A stretch of DNA of 64,000 nucleotides from positions 271,888,472 to 271,952,471 of the forward strand of contig OX352773.1 of the NCBI GenBank assembly GCA_947095535.1, read 5' to 3'. The translations under genes and the position numbers were made by a program. The notes below the pieces were generated by a model. It searched no databases. It saw only the letters and a program-made list of their open reading frames with translations, and was not told the origin of the DNA. The stretch comes from Poecilobothrus nobilitatus. Its lineage: Eukaryota > Arthropoda > Insecta > Diptera > Dolichopodidae. Below are positions 54,710-64,000 of the stretch, piece after piece (the stretch's first letter is position 1; every line of letters starts with the position of its first letter).

Positions 54710-55129
54710 TTATAGGTATACATATATTAATCAATTACAAATACCAAACAAAAATTAGAAACCGTAATATTATTAAGAAAGAGTATATTTTGGTATTGGT
54801 CATTAATAAACATTAATTTGCATACAGTAGAATCCCTACAAATCGGTCATCCTGGCAAGTAATCGACCCGATTACAAATTTACAATAAATTTTGAATAAT
54901 ATTAATACACTAGAAAAATTTAAAATTTTTTTTTCAAATTACTGAACATAATTATAATTCAATACACTAATCCCATTACAATTAAATAATTTTTCTTTGA
55001 CATTTTTTTATCTCATTAAGTAATGATTTTATGTTTTAATAAAATAGTAGTTACACCTATTGAGTATAAAAAAAATTTGTGAGATGCCTTATTGCATTCT
55101 TTATTTTTGTTAATGTTTTAATTTTCTAG

Positions 55130-57700
55130 TTGCGACCTAAGATATTCAGTTTCTAGTTGCGAACTAAGATATTCAGCTAGCTTATCATGTACCTCTCCAT
55201 TCTGGTCTACTCTAAAAAGCAACATGCTAGGAGTGAACCCAGTACTTCTATTTATAGTATTATTAATATCAAACTCGACCCTCGATAAGTGTTTATTTCA
55301 TGTATTAGTATTATCAGTTTTGCATTGCTTTGCCAACATAGGCATCAACATAGGATTAGACTTAGACTATTCTCTTAGATCTGCTATATGTTTGAAAATA
55401 TAGCTCAAGATATTTAATAACTTCTTTTCTACTACTGTTAGGAACAGAATATAACTTCACGAATTTGGTAAATCCATCGGTAACTAGAAAAATATATTTC
55501 TTTGTATTGGAAGGGGTAAGAGGGCCAAAGTGGTCTATGTGAGTATCAAAAGGAAGGTTACTCGTAGGTATATTATGCAGTTCACCTTCACTTTTTCCCG
55601 AGTTGGGAGAATAATATAAACATTTCAAATAGCTTTTTATTTGGCCTTCACTTTCTCTTTCATACTCAGGAACCAATACGTTTTACTCAATTGTTCACAA
55701 CATTTATTTTCCCCTAAGTGGCACATTGCTTCGTGATGGGATTGAATCACACGAGTCTCCATATCCTCTGGCACACAAAATTTTGATTGGTCCCCTATTT
55801 TACGGTATGTAAGACCGTCCACCATTTCATAAAACCGATTTTCCTTAACCTCAAGTCCAGAAGCTATCTCAGAAATTTTGGGGTCCAAATTTGCATTGCG
55901 GCTAAAACATATTCAAATGTTTCATCGCCCGTATTTGGGATATTAATAGACCTACTCAAAGCGTCAGCGTGGAGCATTCTATCCCCATTCCTATGTTCTA
56001 TGACGAAATCATAGTCTTGAAGCTCCAAAACCGAACGAGATATACGTGGATTTATAATTTTCTTACTAAGAGTTTGTGCAAAAGATTGACAGTCAGTAAT
56101 TATTTTTAATTTCAATCCTATTAAATATACTCTAAATCTTCTCAGTGCGTATATTATTGCTAAAGTTTCCAGCTCAAAACTGTGATTAGTTTTTTAGATA
56201 TTAAAAAAAGCCACTGGGTGAAATTTGTTATCTGCTTGTTTTCGCAAGAGCACCGCGCCGTAACGTAAAGAACTCACATCACAGTGTAGCTTCGTTTCAT
56301 TAAGAGGACTGTACATAGCTAACACCGGAGAATCTAATAACTTGTTTTTTAAAGTTTCGAATGTATTAACTTCTTCAATCCTAAATTTAAAAATACTATC
56401 CTTCTTTACCAGATCATGGAGGCTTTTGCAAGTGTTGCAAAATTTTGAATGAATTTTCTAAAATAGGAACAAAATCCTAAAAAATTGTGAACATCTTTTG
56501 CACAAGTAGAAAGTTAAAAATTCTTAATGGCCCTCAAATTATCTTCATTCGGTTGAATGCCCTGAAAACTAATTTTATAACCTAAGTAAACTATTTCTTC
56601 CATCCATATATCCTAAGCTGAAGACAGTTCTCAGCCGCAATTCTGAAAACCTCCGCCAGTGAAGATATTAACGGTTTAAATAATTTCTTCATATATTTCT
56701 CTAAAACCGGGGGCACATTCTTGAGGCCGAATAGCATTTTTAAATATAATTCAAGTATATTGAATAGAATTATCCGCGACCTTTACATGATGAAATCGGT
56801 TTCTAAGATCTAAGATTGAAAACTATTTCTTATCCTTAAGCCTGTCTAAATGGTCTTCTATCAAAGGTAACGGAAAATAGTCCCTAACCGTGACTTTATT
56901 TAATTCCCTCCCAGTAATCCACGCATAAACGCTATTCTTTATTCTTCTTCTTCATTAAAACAATAGGAGACGCATATGGAGAGTTACTTTCGCGTATAAT
57001 ATTTTTTTCTAATAAACTATTCAAAATCTTTTCTAATTCAATCTTTTGAGTATAAGCAAGTCTCCTCGGAGTACAGTAAAATGGTTGATCTTTAACAATT
57101 TAATTTCGAATTCTAAAACACATTTCGGTTCACCCTTTTCTTTTATTTTATTTAAGAAACAAACTGATTTATAAATATTTTTTACTTTTTGCCTAATATA
57201 TTCGAGTATTTTTTCATTAATTTAATTTAAAATTTATTAAATTATTATTAAATTTAATGATTATATTTACAAAACCTACACAATTTAAAGAACTGTCATT
57301 AATGCCACAAAATTTATACTTATCTTTGTCAGTTGAAGAAACCAAATATGATGGTAGATCCTGTTGCTGCACAAAACTTATTGGGCTTCCGGGATCCAAT
57401 AAAGTATATAAAATACATTTATATGAGTTGTTAGGGATTTCCACATTGTCAAGCAAATATTCCAAATTTTGTTCAAACTTGTTGAGATGGTCATCATTGA
57501 AACTACTGTATTATGTTAAATATTTGTTAGTTGTTTTCTTCTGCATACAAACAAACAATAATGGTCTTCTTTTATGGGCAATTGTAAATTTTGTGTCTAG
57601 ATTTACTGCAACCGAAACACAACAAATTTTTCCGTGGTGCAGGGCAATTTTTACTAATATACCCGGAATTATTGCAATTAAAATATTTGACATTATATGG
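55130..57700 (-). pseudogene. Gypsy C Pol: zinc knuckles, protease, RT, RNase H, integrase, decayed
   Basis: Minus-strand order from 57700: two Gag-end zinc knuckles (the second, CFGCSKSRHKIYNC, intact; the first with Cys and His lost); protease start LLDPGSPISFVQQQ (57400, active site DTGS changed to DPGS); RT IIRESNSPYASPIVLMKKKN (57010-56950) then heavily broken; RNase H LHCDVSSLRYGAVLLRKQAD (56290-56240), LETLAIIYALRRFRVYL (56170) and YDFVIEHRNGDRMLHADALS (56015-55960); integrase zinc domain YRKIGDQSKFCVPEDM (55810-55760) and HHEAMCHLGENKCCEQL; integrase core THIDHFGPLTPSNTKKYIF (55540-55490), then NNTINRSTGFTPSMLLF (55270-55210). Stops and shifts throughout. It is the most complete of the LTR elements here and of the same lineage as gypsy A. 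Confidence 0.88.
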
Positions 57701-57724
57701 TTTATTTTTTATTTCATTTGAAAT

Positions 57725-58594
57725 CTACTTTTCTTTAGATTTAACTAGTTCATGAGTTTTCAGCCGTTCGTACTTAATTAGTGTCTGCTTTAATTCATCT
57801 ATTGTGTTTGCTCCATATAGCAGTACTTTATTTACATTTGAATATATTATTCCATTGATTATATAATAGATTAAATCGCTTTCATCAATCTCAGTTAATA
57901 GTGCAAGTTCTTGCATTGGGAGCAGGTATTGTTGGTAGGTCTCATTATATTTTTTTTCTTTTACCTAGTAAGAGATGGATTTCTGCTCCTGAATTTTTTT
58001 TATCAAATTCTTTTAATAAAGCAGCCCTTAAATCAGACCACAATTTTACGACCACTGCTCGTAAAAGTAATTTAGCTGTTCCTTGAAGCAATCGGCGACC
58101 ATATTTAGCTTGTTCTGACCAACCAAGAAGTTCGGAAGTTTTTTCAAACTGCTGTAGCTATTTATGAATGTTGTACTTATCATCGTCACTAAAATAGGCC
58201 AGCGAGTCCTCGATATCACGAAAACTAAAACTCTGCTTGTCAACTATTGCCCTTTGTTTGATCTCCGCCGCTGCTGATAACTCAAACAATTTTTTTCTGA
58301 GTTCAATTATTTCTTGCATTTTTGTCACTTTTAATCGCAGACTTGCTAACTCTGCGTCGTCATCAGACCCGTTATCGATACTTTCACCTTCATCATTATT
58401 TTCATTTACATTACCAACTAGAATATTTAGTGGGAAATGCTGATTTAATTCTTTATCGCCAAGATTTTGTAACGCTTTTTGTAAACGTATCTTTACTTCT
58501 GCCTTATTTTCAGTTGTTTTTAACCGAATCTGTTCTAATTTTTCTTTTAATTGTGCTGAAGTAGCCATCTCTAAAAATCTACTAGCCCGATCCA
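57725..58594 (-). pseudogene. Gypsy C Gag with SAP-like N-terminus
   Basis: Structural protein of the retrotransposon particle. Starts at ATG 58594 (MDRASRFLEMATSAQLKEKL), where residues ATSAQLKEKLEQIRLKTTEN and VKIRLQKAL form a SAP-like helix pair. An acidic stretch follows (NDEGESIDNGSDDDAELASL), then a coiled-coil-like part (KVTKMQEIIELRKKLFELSA), then FRDIEDSLAYFSDD. One stop at about 58160 divides it from the capsid-like remainder (LGWSEQAKYGRRLLQGTAKL, LWSDLRAALLKEFD, YQQYLLPMQELALL), which runs to 57725. Nearly open for about 290 codons, so it is the least damaged part of gypsy C. Confidence 0.82.
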
Positions 58595-58929
58595 TATTTA
58601 TTTTATATATATTTTTTTTTTTAAATAAAAACAAAACCTTTTTATTAAAATCTCCTTATAGCTTTATTAACAATGGCGTCTCCTTGTCTATATTTGACCA
58701 TCAATTCAAATACTATTTTTTCTTTTGATTAGATGCACGTCCGCAATCGTCCAAAATTTTCACTTTCACCAAAAAAATTCACTCCAATATCACAAACTAA
58801 GTATGATTTCTATTGTTACTTCTTTTTTAATAAACTTAAAAATTTTTTTCCTAAATTTACTTCAAAAACGTTTGTATGCTTCTTCTGATAAGTTTGTTTA
58901 AACGTTTGATTTTACTTCTGATAAAATTG

Positions 58930-59018
58930 TAGAGTATATAAAAAAATTAAAAGATGTTTCTTTTTCAAGCTTTTATTAACAACTGAACAACTTTTTATCA
59001 TTTTTACAATAATTATAT
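58930..59018 (-). repeat. LTR-like repeat of gypsy C, right copy
   Basis: Matches 54622-54709 with few differences. It lies upstream of Gag on the element's strand, as a 5' LTR should. The matching end word near 60659 suggests that later insertions, including a SINE, split this LTR. Confidence 0.6.
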
Positions 59019-59689
59019 AAATATATATATAATATAAATATTTGTCCTGAAAAATGATGTGTAACAAACGCATTCAATTTAAAGTGTTATGTTGGATGTG
59101 TTCTATTATAGAAAAAAAAAATATACATAGCTATAATGTATACAGTATAGATATAATTTTTAATTGGAAATATTTTTATTTTTTAAAATTATGATACATT
59201 ACTAACTATATACATTATTAAATATTTTTATTTTTTAAAAATATGATGTATTACAAAAGAGTAAGGGAAAAGAAAAAAATAATAAAAAAACAAAAAAAAA
59301 ATGATTTTTCATTCATTAATTCTTCTAATTGATTTTTTTTTTTTAATTAATTTTATTTGAAATCCATACATACCCATATATGCATAAATACAAAAAAAAT
59401 GTTTTTAATAATTTTAAAATGTCATTTTATAGATTTAAATAAAGAAAGCCAAACAAATATTTAATATAGGAAGCAGGAACATTTTATAACTGTTTATGAA
59501 TTGTAAATTGTAATGGGTAATCTTTAATTTGTTTCGAATTTTTTGTTTTGTTAAAAAGAAATTTTTTCTAAATTTTTTTTTTTAATTTTATTATAATCTT
59601 CAATATATCCCATGAACTTTTATATATATGCCATGGCACTTCTGTATTTTTCAAGTGAGTCAAAAGTCCCAATTTTCCTTTTGTAATGA
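59019..59689. other. AT-rich spacer, no gene seen
   Basis: It includes ATTGGAAATATTTTTATTTT and 'aaaaaaaaatgatttttcat' words that resemble 16011-16125, so part may be a worn repeat. Confidence 0.45.
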
Positions 59690-60120
59690 TTTTTTTTTTC
59701 TCTCCTTGCCACTGCTATAAGGAGCATTGGGCATCCACTAAGTCATTTATTTATTCATATTTGACTAAGTTTCAGTTTCTGGAATCATTAATTTCACTAA
59801 GCCGTTGTACAAGACTATGAGACGTTTCTTTTATTTCTACGTCATCTATTATCTTATACAAGAATATTATAGTTTATTATTATTTTATTATATAGCTATT
59901 AACAATATGATATTAAATTATAATTTATAGAACATATATATGTACTTATTTTTAATTTAATTATATTTTACTAATTATATATTATAAGAATATAATTTAA
60001 TAAAAATTTCTAATATTTTATCTATATGACCCAGCCGGGGTTTAAATCCGAGACCTTACGTATGAAAGGCTGGTTTCTTAACAACTACACCATTGGCTGG
60101 ATAATAATAATAAATAATAA
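59690..60120 (-). mobile_element. SINE1 copy b (tRNA-derived)
   Basis: Minus-strand head near 60101: CCAGCCAATGGTGTAGTTG (A box) and GGATTTAAACCCCGG (B box). The AT-rich body and the end GCCCAATGCTCCTTATAGC match SINE1 copy a. Poly-A tail seen as the T run at 59690-59699. Candidate 8-bp target duplication TGTAATGA at 59682-59689 and 60121-60128, with an extra (AAT)n tract next to the head. Confidence 0.87.
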
Positions 60121-60128
60121 TGTAATGA

Positions 60129-61339
60129 CTAAACTTCAATTTCTGCCCCAGACAACTATAAAATCAGATACAGTTATTTTCCAAATTCCGGCCAACCAGG
60201 ATGTATACATGTACATTTATGTATATATATCTATTTTGAAGAAATTTTATAGACGGTTGCGAAATCAGATTTGCCCCTTTTTTCAGAATAAGTTTACATA
60301 TATGTATGTCTGAAAATCTGAATTAGGAGGGAATTTGAAGTGATTCAAAAATACCAATGGAGCTTCTGACACGTCACCATCAAAGTATAGTTATAGAAAG
60401 TAGTTTTACTTTTTACTAAAACTATGCATTTTTCACACAGCAAAAAAGTCTATTTTCAAGAGTAGGTGCAATATATTTTTCTATTTTCCATATCCAAAAT
60501 GAGTAGTAGGTACCCAAATGAATTTACTGCATTATTTGGCAAAGTACAAATTATATATCCGAAATTGCAAAAACAAATACCTATGTATATAAAAATAAAA
60601 TCTACCATAATTAACTCCGTCATTCTAAGACGGGCCAAAGGCTAGTTTATATATATTAATCAATTACAAATACCACGGTTTTGAAAAGTACCATTTTCCA
60701 AAAATCGACCTTTTTTACTTACATTTTCTCTAATTTTCGACTGGTCGCAGCCAATGAAGGCTTATTTTTAGCCAATTTCCAAAAAGATGACAAAAGTAAC
60801 CCCTAAAACTATAAATTCGATCTAAATGAATTATGCGATCATTTTCAAAGTTATGAAAACTATTATTAAGCAAAAGGTGAAGAAATGTCAACATATATGA
60901 TAAGGGTATTTGACATGATCGCTAATATAGTTTTAGATGCAACTGATCCACTGGCGGTATGGCATATACCAGATTAACTTTACAGCAGCATTCACTACAC
61001 TTTTACTTTTGCTTGTTTGGTTGTATTCGTGTCCTAATCGACGGTTGCATGTCTGACAAATTCCAAATAAACGCTGCCATTTCACAAGGACCCGTTCTGA
61101 CGTCTGGTACCAATTCTCTTTTTAATTTTTATCAATAATCATCTAACTTCCACATCCAATATACATATATATTTATATGTAATTTGATTTTCAACAGCGT
61201 GGTATCTTACGATTTTGTTAAGGAATCGAATACCACAATTACAGTCCTTGATACAGAAAGGATACCTATGACCATTGAGTAATAATATATGTATGTACAT
61301 ATGTATTGAGTTTTCAACTATCATCCCACTCTCGGGCAA
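60129..61339. other. Intergenic, no gene seen
   Basis: AT-rich with (TATG)n words. No coding region recognised. ATCAATTACAAATACCA near 60659 may be a gypsy C LTR end. Confidence 0.45.
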
Positions 61340-61982
61340 AACTTACAATAACGAAATTGTATATGATTTCCGTAATGCTGACTACCAAAGCATTAATTAT
61401 GCTTTATCATCTACTATTATCTTTTTCATCTACCTTTTATTTAAAAATTTTTGAAATTATAAATGTTTTTGTACCTAAAATCCGTAAGAAAAACAAAACA
61501 ACTGAGCCATTGTTAGATAGAGAACTTAGGACTTTGCGTAACCAGCGCAATAAAATATACAGAAAAATCAAACGCACAATAACACCTAGCGATAACTTAT
61601 TGAATACGTATAAGCTACTTGCAAATGAATTCAAACTAAAAGCTCATACGAAAACTATATCAATAGTATAGGCAACAAATTAATTAGTGATCCCAAAAAA
61701 TTTTTCAAATTTGTCAACACAAAACGAAAAATATTCGGCTACCCTAATTCAATGTCCAAGGACAATACTTTTTCCTCTTGTCCAAAAACAATTTGTAACT
61801 TTTTTTCCGACAATTTTCAAAAAGTTAATCGTCCTAAAGAACAAGTCGATATCTCTGCTACTTCTTTATTTAATAGCTCAAATTTGTTAATCACAGATTT
61901 GTATCTTTCCGAAAATGACATTTTTGAAGCTATTATGAGCCTCGACACAAAGAAGGGTGCTTTGTGGTTCCGAAAAGGTTAA
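61340..61982 (+). pseudogene. LINE endonuclease-RT linker fragment (jockey-like)
   Basis: Reads YDFRNADYQSINYALSST (61360-61412), then VPKIRKKNKTTEPLLDRELR and TLRNQRNKIYRKIK (61470-61570), then, in a new frame, KLISDPKKFFKFVNTKRK (61680-61730), YPNSMSKDNTFSSC and LYLSENDIFEAIMSLDTKKG (61900-61957). These are the linker blocks seen also in LINE-J1 and LINE-J2. No endonuclease core or RT remains. Confidence 0.78.
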
Positions 61983-62689
61983 TAGAAACCTAAATATTTT
62001 AGAAAATTTCAATATCCATCCAAAAATATTTTTTAATTTTTAAAAATAATATTCTTCCAAACAAAAAAGAAAACAAATAGGTCTCCGTTATAATTTACAA
62101 TACACTTGAAAAATATTAGAAAATTTTGTCGGTCTTCAAATATTAGTATGTATGTGTTGTGTAGAGTTATTCTTTTTAGGATGAGATCAGATTATATATA
62201 TTTATGCAAGGTACATATTATCATTTTACATGTCATGTTTTCCGTAAATGACTTGTTAAATGATAATGTGTAGTTAGACATGATAAATCATCATGTACAT
62301 GAAGGCGAAATGAAAAAGTTCAAAAATTTTTGTGGTTTTCATTGAAAATGATAATGTGCAGCAAAATTCTTCATGTATCATTTAAAATAGTTTGAAAACG
62401 AGCGTAACATATGCTTGTACATATATCATTTGCCTACTAGCTTGTATTTGATTTGCATGTATTTTATTTGAATGCAAAAAAATAAACATTGTAGGTACAC
62501 AACTCTGAAATATTTTAACATTGTAGAGCATTCTTTTTATATTAATAAAACTAAGAAGCTATCTCAATTAAGGAAAAATCCATTTTATTAAAATTAAAAC
62601 AATTTTTAAAAAAATGTCGCAAATGTATAAAGAAAATTTAATAAAACTTATGAATGTTACAAAACAAATACAATATTATGGGATGTGAC
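61983..62689. other. Spacer, possible flank of the PIF/Harbinger element
   Basis: AT-rich with several ATGTACATG/ATCATGT words (62220-62390). I found no clear terminal inverted repeat. Confidence 0.35.
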
Positions 62690-63320
62690 AAATAAGAATT
62701 ATCTAAACAGACAATTAAAAATTGCCAAAAATTTGTGTAAAAGATAACTCCTCCATCCGACACACGACCACTTTCAGCAAGATCCACATGATGAATTCGT
62801 AATTAGCATTCACAACAGCACATTAGCATTAATACAATGCTAAAAAAAATTTTATAATTGTAGTATAAAGAGCCTGATTTTTCTGATTTTTTAATTGCTA
62901 TATGTTTCCCATCAATACTTCCTAAACAATTGAAGAAATTCCATTTACGATCGAAATCCATACTGGTTCTTTTCCAATCTTCTTCAGTTTTTGGTATCTA
63001 TGTATGAAGAAATAGACTTAAATTTAATAATTCTTTATTTAATCCAGTGAAATATATTATGTACCTTGATGTAATCTTTCAGAACAATATTCAGTGCTTT
63101 ACATGTCTATATTACTGCTTCGCCAATCGTAGATTCACCTATGACTGCAGTAAATTTTAAATCTGCGAAAGTTCTTCCTGTCATTAAAAATCGGAGGGTT
63201 AGAGCAAGCTTTTCATTTGCACTAATAGAATTTCTAAATTGTGTGCGGCCTTTTTTTGTAATTAATGGTGCTACCATTTTTAACAAATATTTATAATTCT
63301 CCCAGCAATTTTCTGGGGTT
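62690..63320 (-). pseudogene. PIF/Harbinger (HARBI1-like) transposase fragment with an intron
   Basis: Cut-and-paste DNA transposase with a DDE nuclease domain. Minus strand from 63315: NCWENYKYLLKMVAPLI, RTQFRNSISANEKLALTLRF, LMTGRTFADLKF, IGESTIGEAVI then a stop, CKALNIVLKDYIK. A 67-bp intron (62998-63064, GTACAT...TACATAG) joins to IPKTEEDWKRTSMDFDRKWN. Next come CLGSIDGKHIAIKKSEKSGS (first catalytic Asp of DGKH), YYNYKIFFSIVL and, after a frame change, ESGRVSDGGVIFYTNF (second Asp). The third acidic residue region and the element ends are not seen. The intron reading restores the family's sequence, which is good evidence for it. Confidence 0.82.
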
Positions 63321-63650
63321 ATAGACTTATCATTCCAAAAATTCTAAGACCTAAAGTATTGAAAGAAGTACATAAAACTCATTTAGGCATCGTGAGGATG
63401 AAGGGTTTAGCTCGCTCATACGGTGGTCACCGTTGGATAATGAGTTTGAAGAAGTTTTAAAAAGTTGCGACCAAAGTCTTCGTTTTAAAAATAACCCACC
63501 AAAAAACAAACTAATAAGTTTGCGTTTCCCAAAAACACTGTTGGGACAGAATCCATTTAGATTTTATGGGACCATTATTCAATAAAGATTTTTTAATAAT
63601 AGTAGACGCATATAGCAAATGGGTCGAATGCATAGACATGGAAAATAATA
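63314..63650 (+). pseudogene. Gypsy D integrase fragment
   Basis: Plus-strand reading: WGYRLIIPKILRPKVLKEVH, KTHLGIVRMKGLARSY (H and H of the zinc-binding domain), a frame change, FEEVLKSCDQSLRFKNNPP (Cys pair partly lost), another frame change, WDRIHLDFMGPLFNKDFLII and VDAYSKWVECIDMENN (integrase core with the first catalytic Asp in HLDF). This wording is typical of a gypsy lineage different from A, B and C. Its right side is cut by an H1 end. Confidence 0.8.
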
Positions 63651-63684
63651 TATTAATATACTATATGTATATACTTTTGTGTCC

Positions 63685-63758
63685 TTATTATACCCTACAC
63701 CTAAAGTATAGGGTATATTAACTTTGGTATGGTGTCTGTAACCATCAAAAGGAAGCGA
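63685..63758 (-). repeat. H1 element, terminal fragment
   Basis: On the plus strand TTATACCCTACACC...TATAGGGTATATTAAC, then CTTTGGTATGGTGTCTGTAA and AAGGAAGCGAGTTAG. This is the reverse complement of 29858-29937, the H1 terminal segment. Confidence 0.85.
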
Positions 63759-64000
63759 GTTAGATTTTTTTTTTTTCCTAAGAGAGGTGAGAATCTTCCA
63801 AAGACACCAAGAATTTCCCCCTTGGTAGTGTCAGATTCTTACTGACTAAATCCACCTCTCCCTTTAGCCAATATAATGGGATGAAACCCATACCTGCTAA
63901 CGCAGCATATTGGCCAGGAGTAGAGATAGGAAAGGATAGGAAATGGATACGGAAACATTGAATTGGAAGTGGGACTGTAAGGAAACAATGAATCCGCCTA
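63759..64000. other. Unidentified sequence, less AT-rich
   Basis: After a T run, a clearly less AT-rich stretch (GAGAGGTGAGAATCTTCC, CCCCCTTGGTAGTGTC, GGATAGGAAATGGATACGG) continues out of the window. No frame, tRNA box or terminal repeat that I can identify. The T run next to an H1 fragment suggests the tail of a minus-strand retroelement. Confidence 0.35.

Noticed and set aside
22860..60090. Possible true tRNA genes at about 23155-23227, 38479-38555, 52970-53050 and 60026-60100
   Set aside because: All have A and B boxes, but the stems are imperfect and they are attached to SINE bodies or tandem units with A/T tails, so they are SINE heads or tRNA pseudogenes.

Overview
The window is AT-rich nuclear DNA from an insect, and a fly (Diptera) is my best guess. 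It has one host gene whose reading frame is intact, and almost everything else recognisable is decayed transposable elements. The fly guess rests on two things. The first is the predicted mitochondrial NDUFV1 protein. The second is a set of dispersed elements with (GTCC)n/(GGAC)n runs and GGGTATAA-type ends, which recall the DINE-1/mini-me/HINE elements of Diptera. Species cannot be read from the sequence.

Layout. 0.3-3.3 kb: jockey/CR1-like LINE with an AT-rich repeat (here RepA) in its 3' end. 4.9-5.9 and 8.3-8.6 kb: RepA and H2 fragments, with a fresh 304-bp tandem duplication at 7.7-8.3 kb. 8.9-10.5 kb: another LINE on the minus strand. 11.8-13.1 kb: the most complete RepA copy. 13.35-15.64 kb: a LINE with a PHD-type ORF1 and an endonuclease, split by two tRNA-derived SINEs. 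16.1-18.3 kb: gypsy A with a LINE piece in it. 18.3-19.0 kb: Penelope-like reverse transcriptase. 19.1-23.4 kb: gypsy B carrying a mariner and a SINE. 25.2-28.3 kb: RTE-like LINE, nearly full length. 28.9-33.7 kb: a cluster of nested H1, H2 and H3 elements. 34.06-35.57 kb: NDUFV1, minus strand, one uninterrupted exon. 35.7-40.7 kb: a SINE, GT-rich repeats, and an H2 copy split by a tandem array with tRNA-like units. 40.8-44.7 kb: LINE fragments and H3 pieces. 46.3-47.2 kb: H2. 48.4-51.5 kb: a decayed multi-exon transposase-like gene with a THAP-like sequence upstream. 52.5-54.6 kb: H2. 54.6-59.0 kb: gypsy C with LTR-like ends. 59.7-60.1 kb: SINE. 61.3-62.0 kb: LINE linker fragment. 62.7-63.3 kb: PIF/Harbinger transposase. 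63.3-63.65 kb: gypsy D integrase.

How the parts relate. NDUFV1 is the only gene with a clear cellular role (NADH oxidation by complex I). The transposon genes are broken by stops, frameshifts and deletions, and insertions are stacked: SINE in gypsy gag, mariner in gypsy, H3 in H2, SINE in H2, SINEs in a LINE. The nesting gives relative ages and, in places, exact element ends. The least ordinary material is the H1/H2/H3/RepA group: non-coding elements with a shared layout, stem-loops near one end, and central tandem repeats. H1 and H3 have the same 142-bp repeat period and a related phrase. Names such as H1, RepA, SINE1 and LINE-J1 are local labels used only here.
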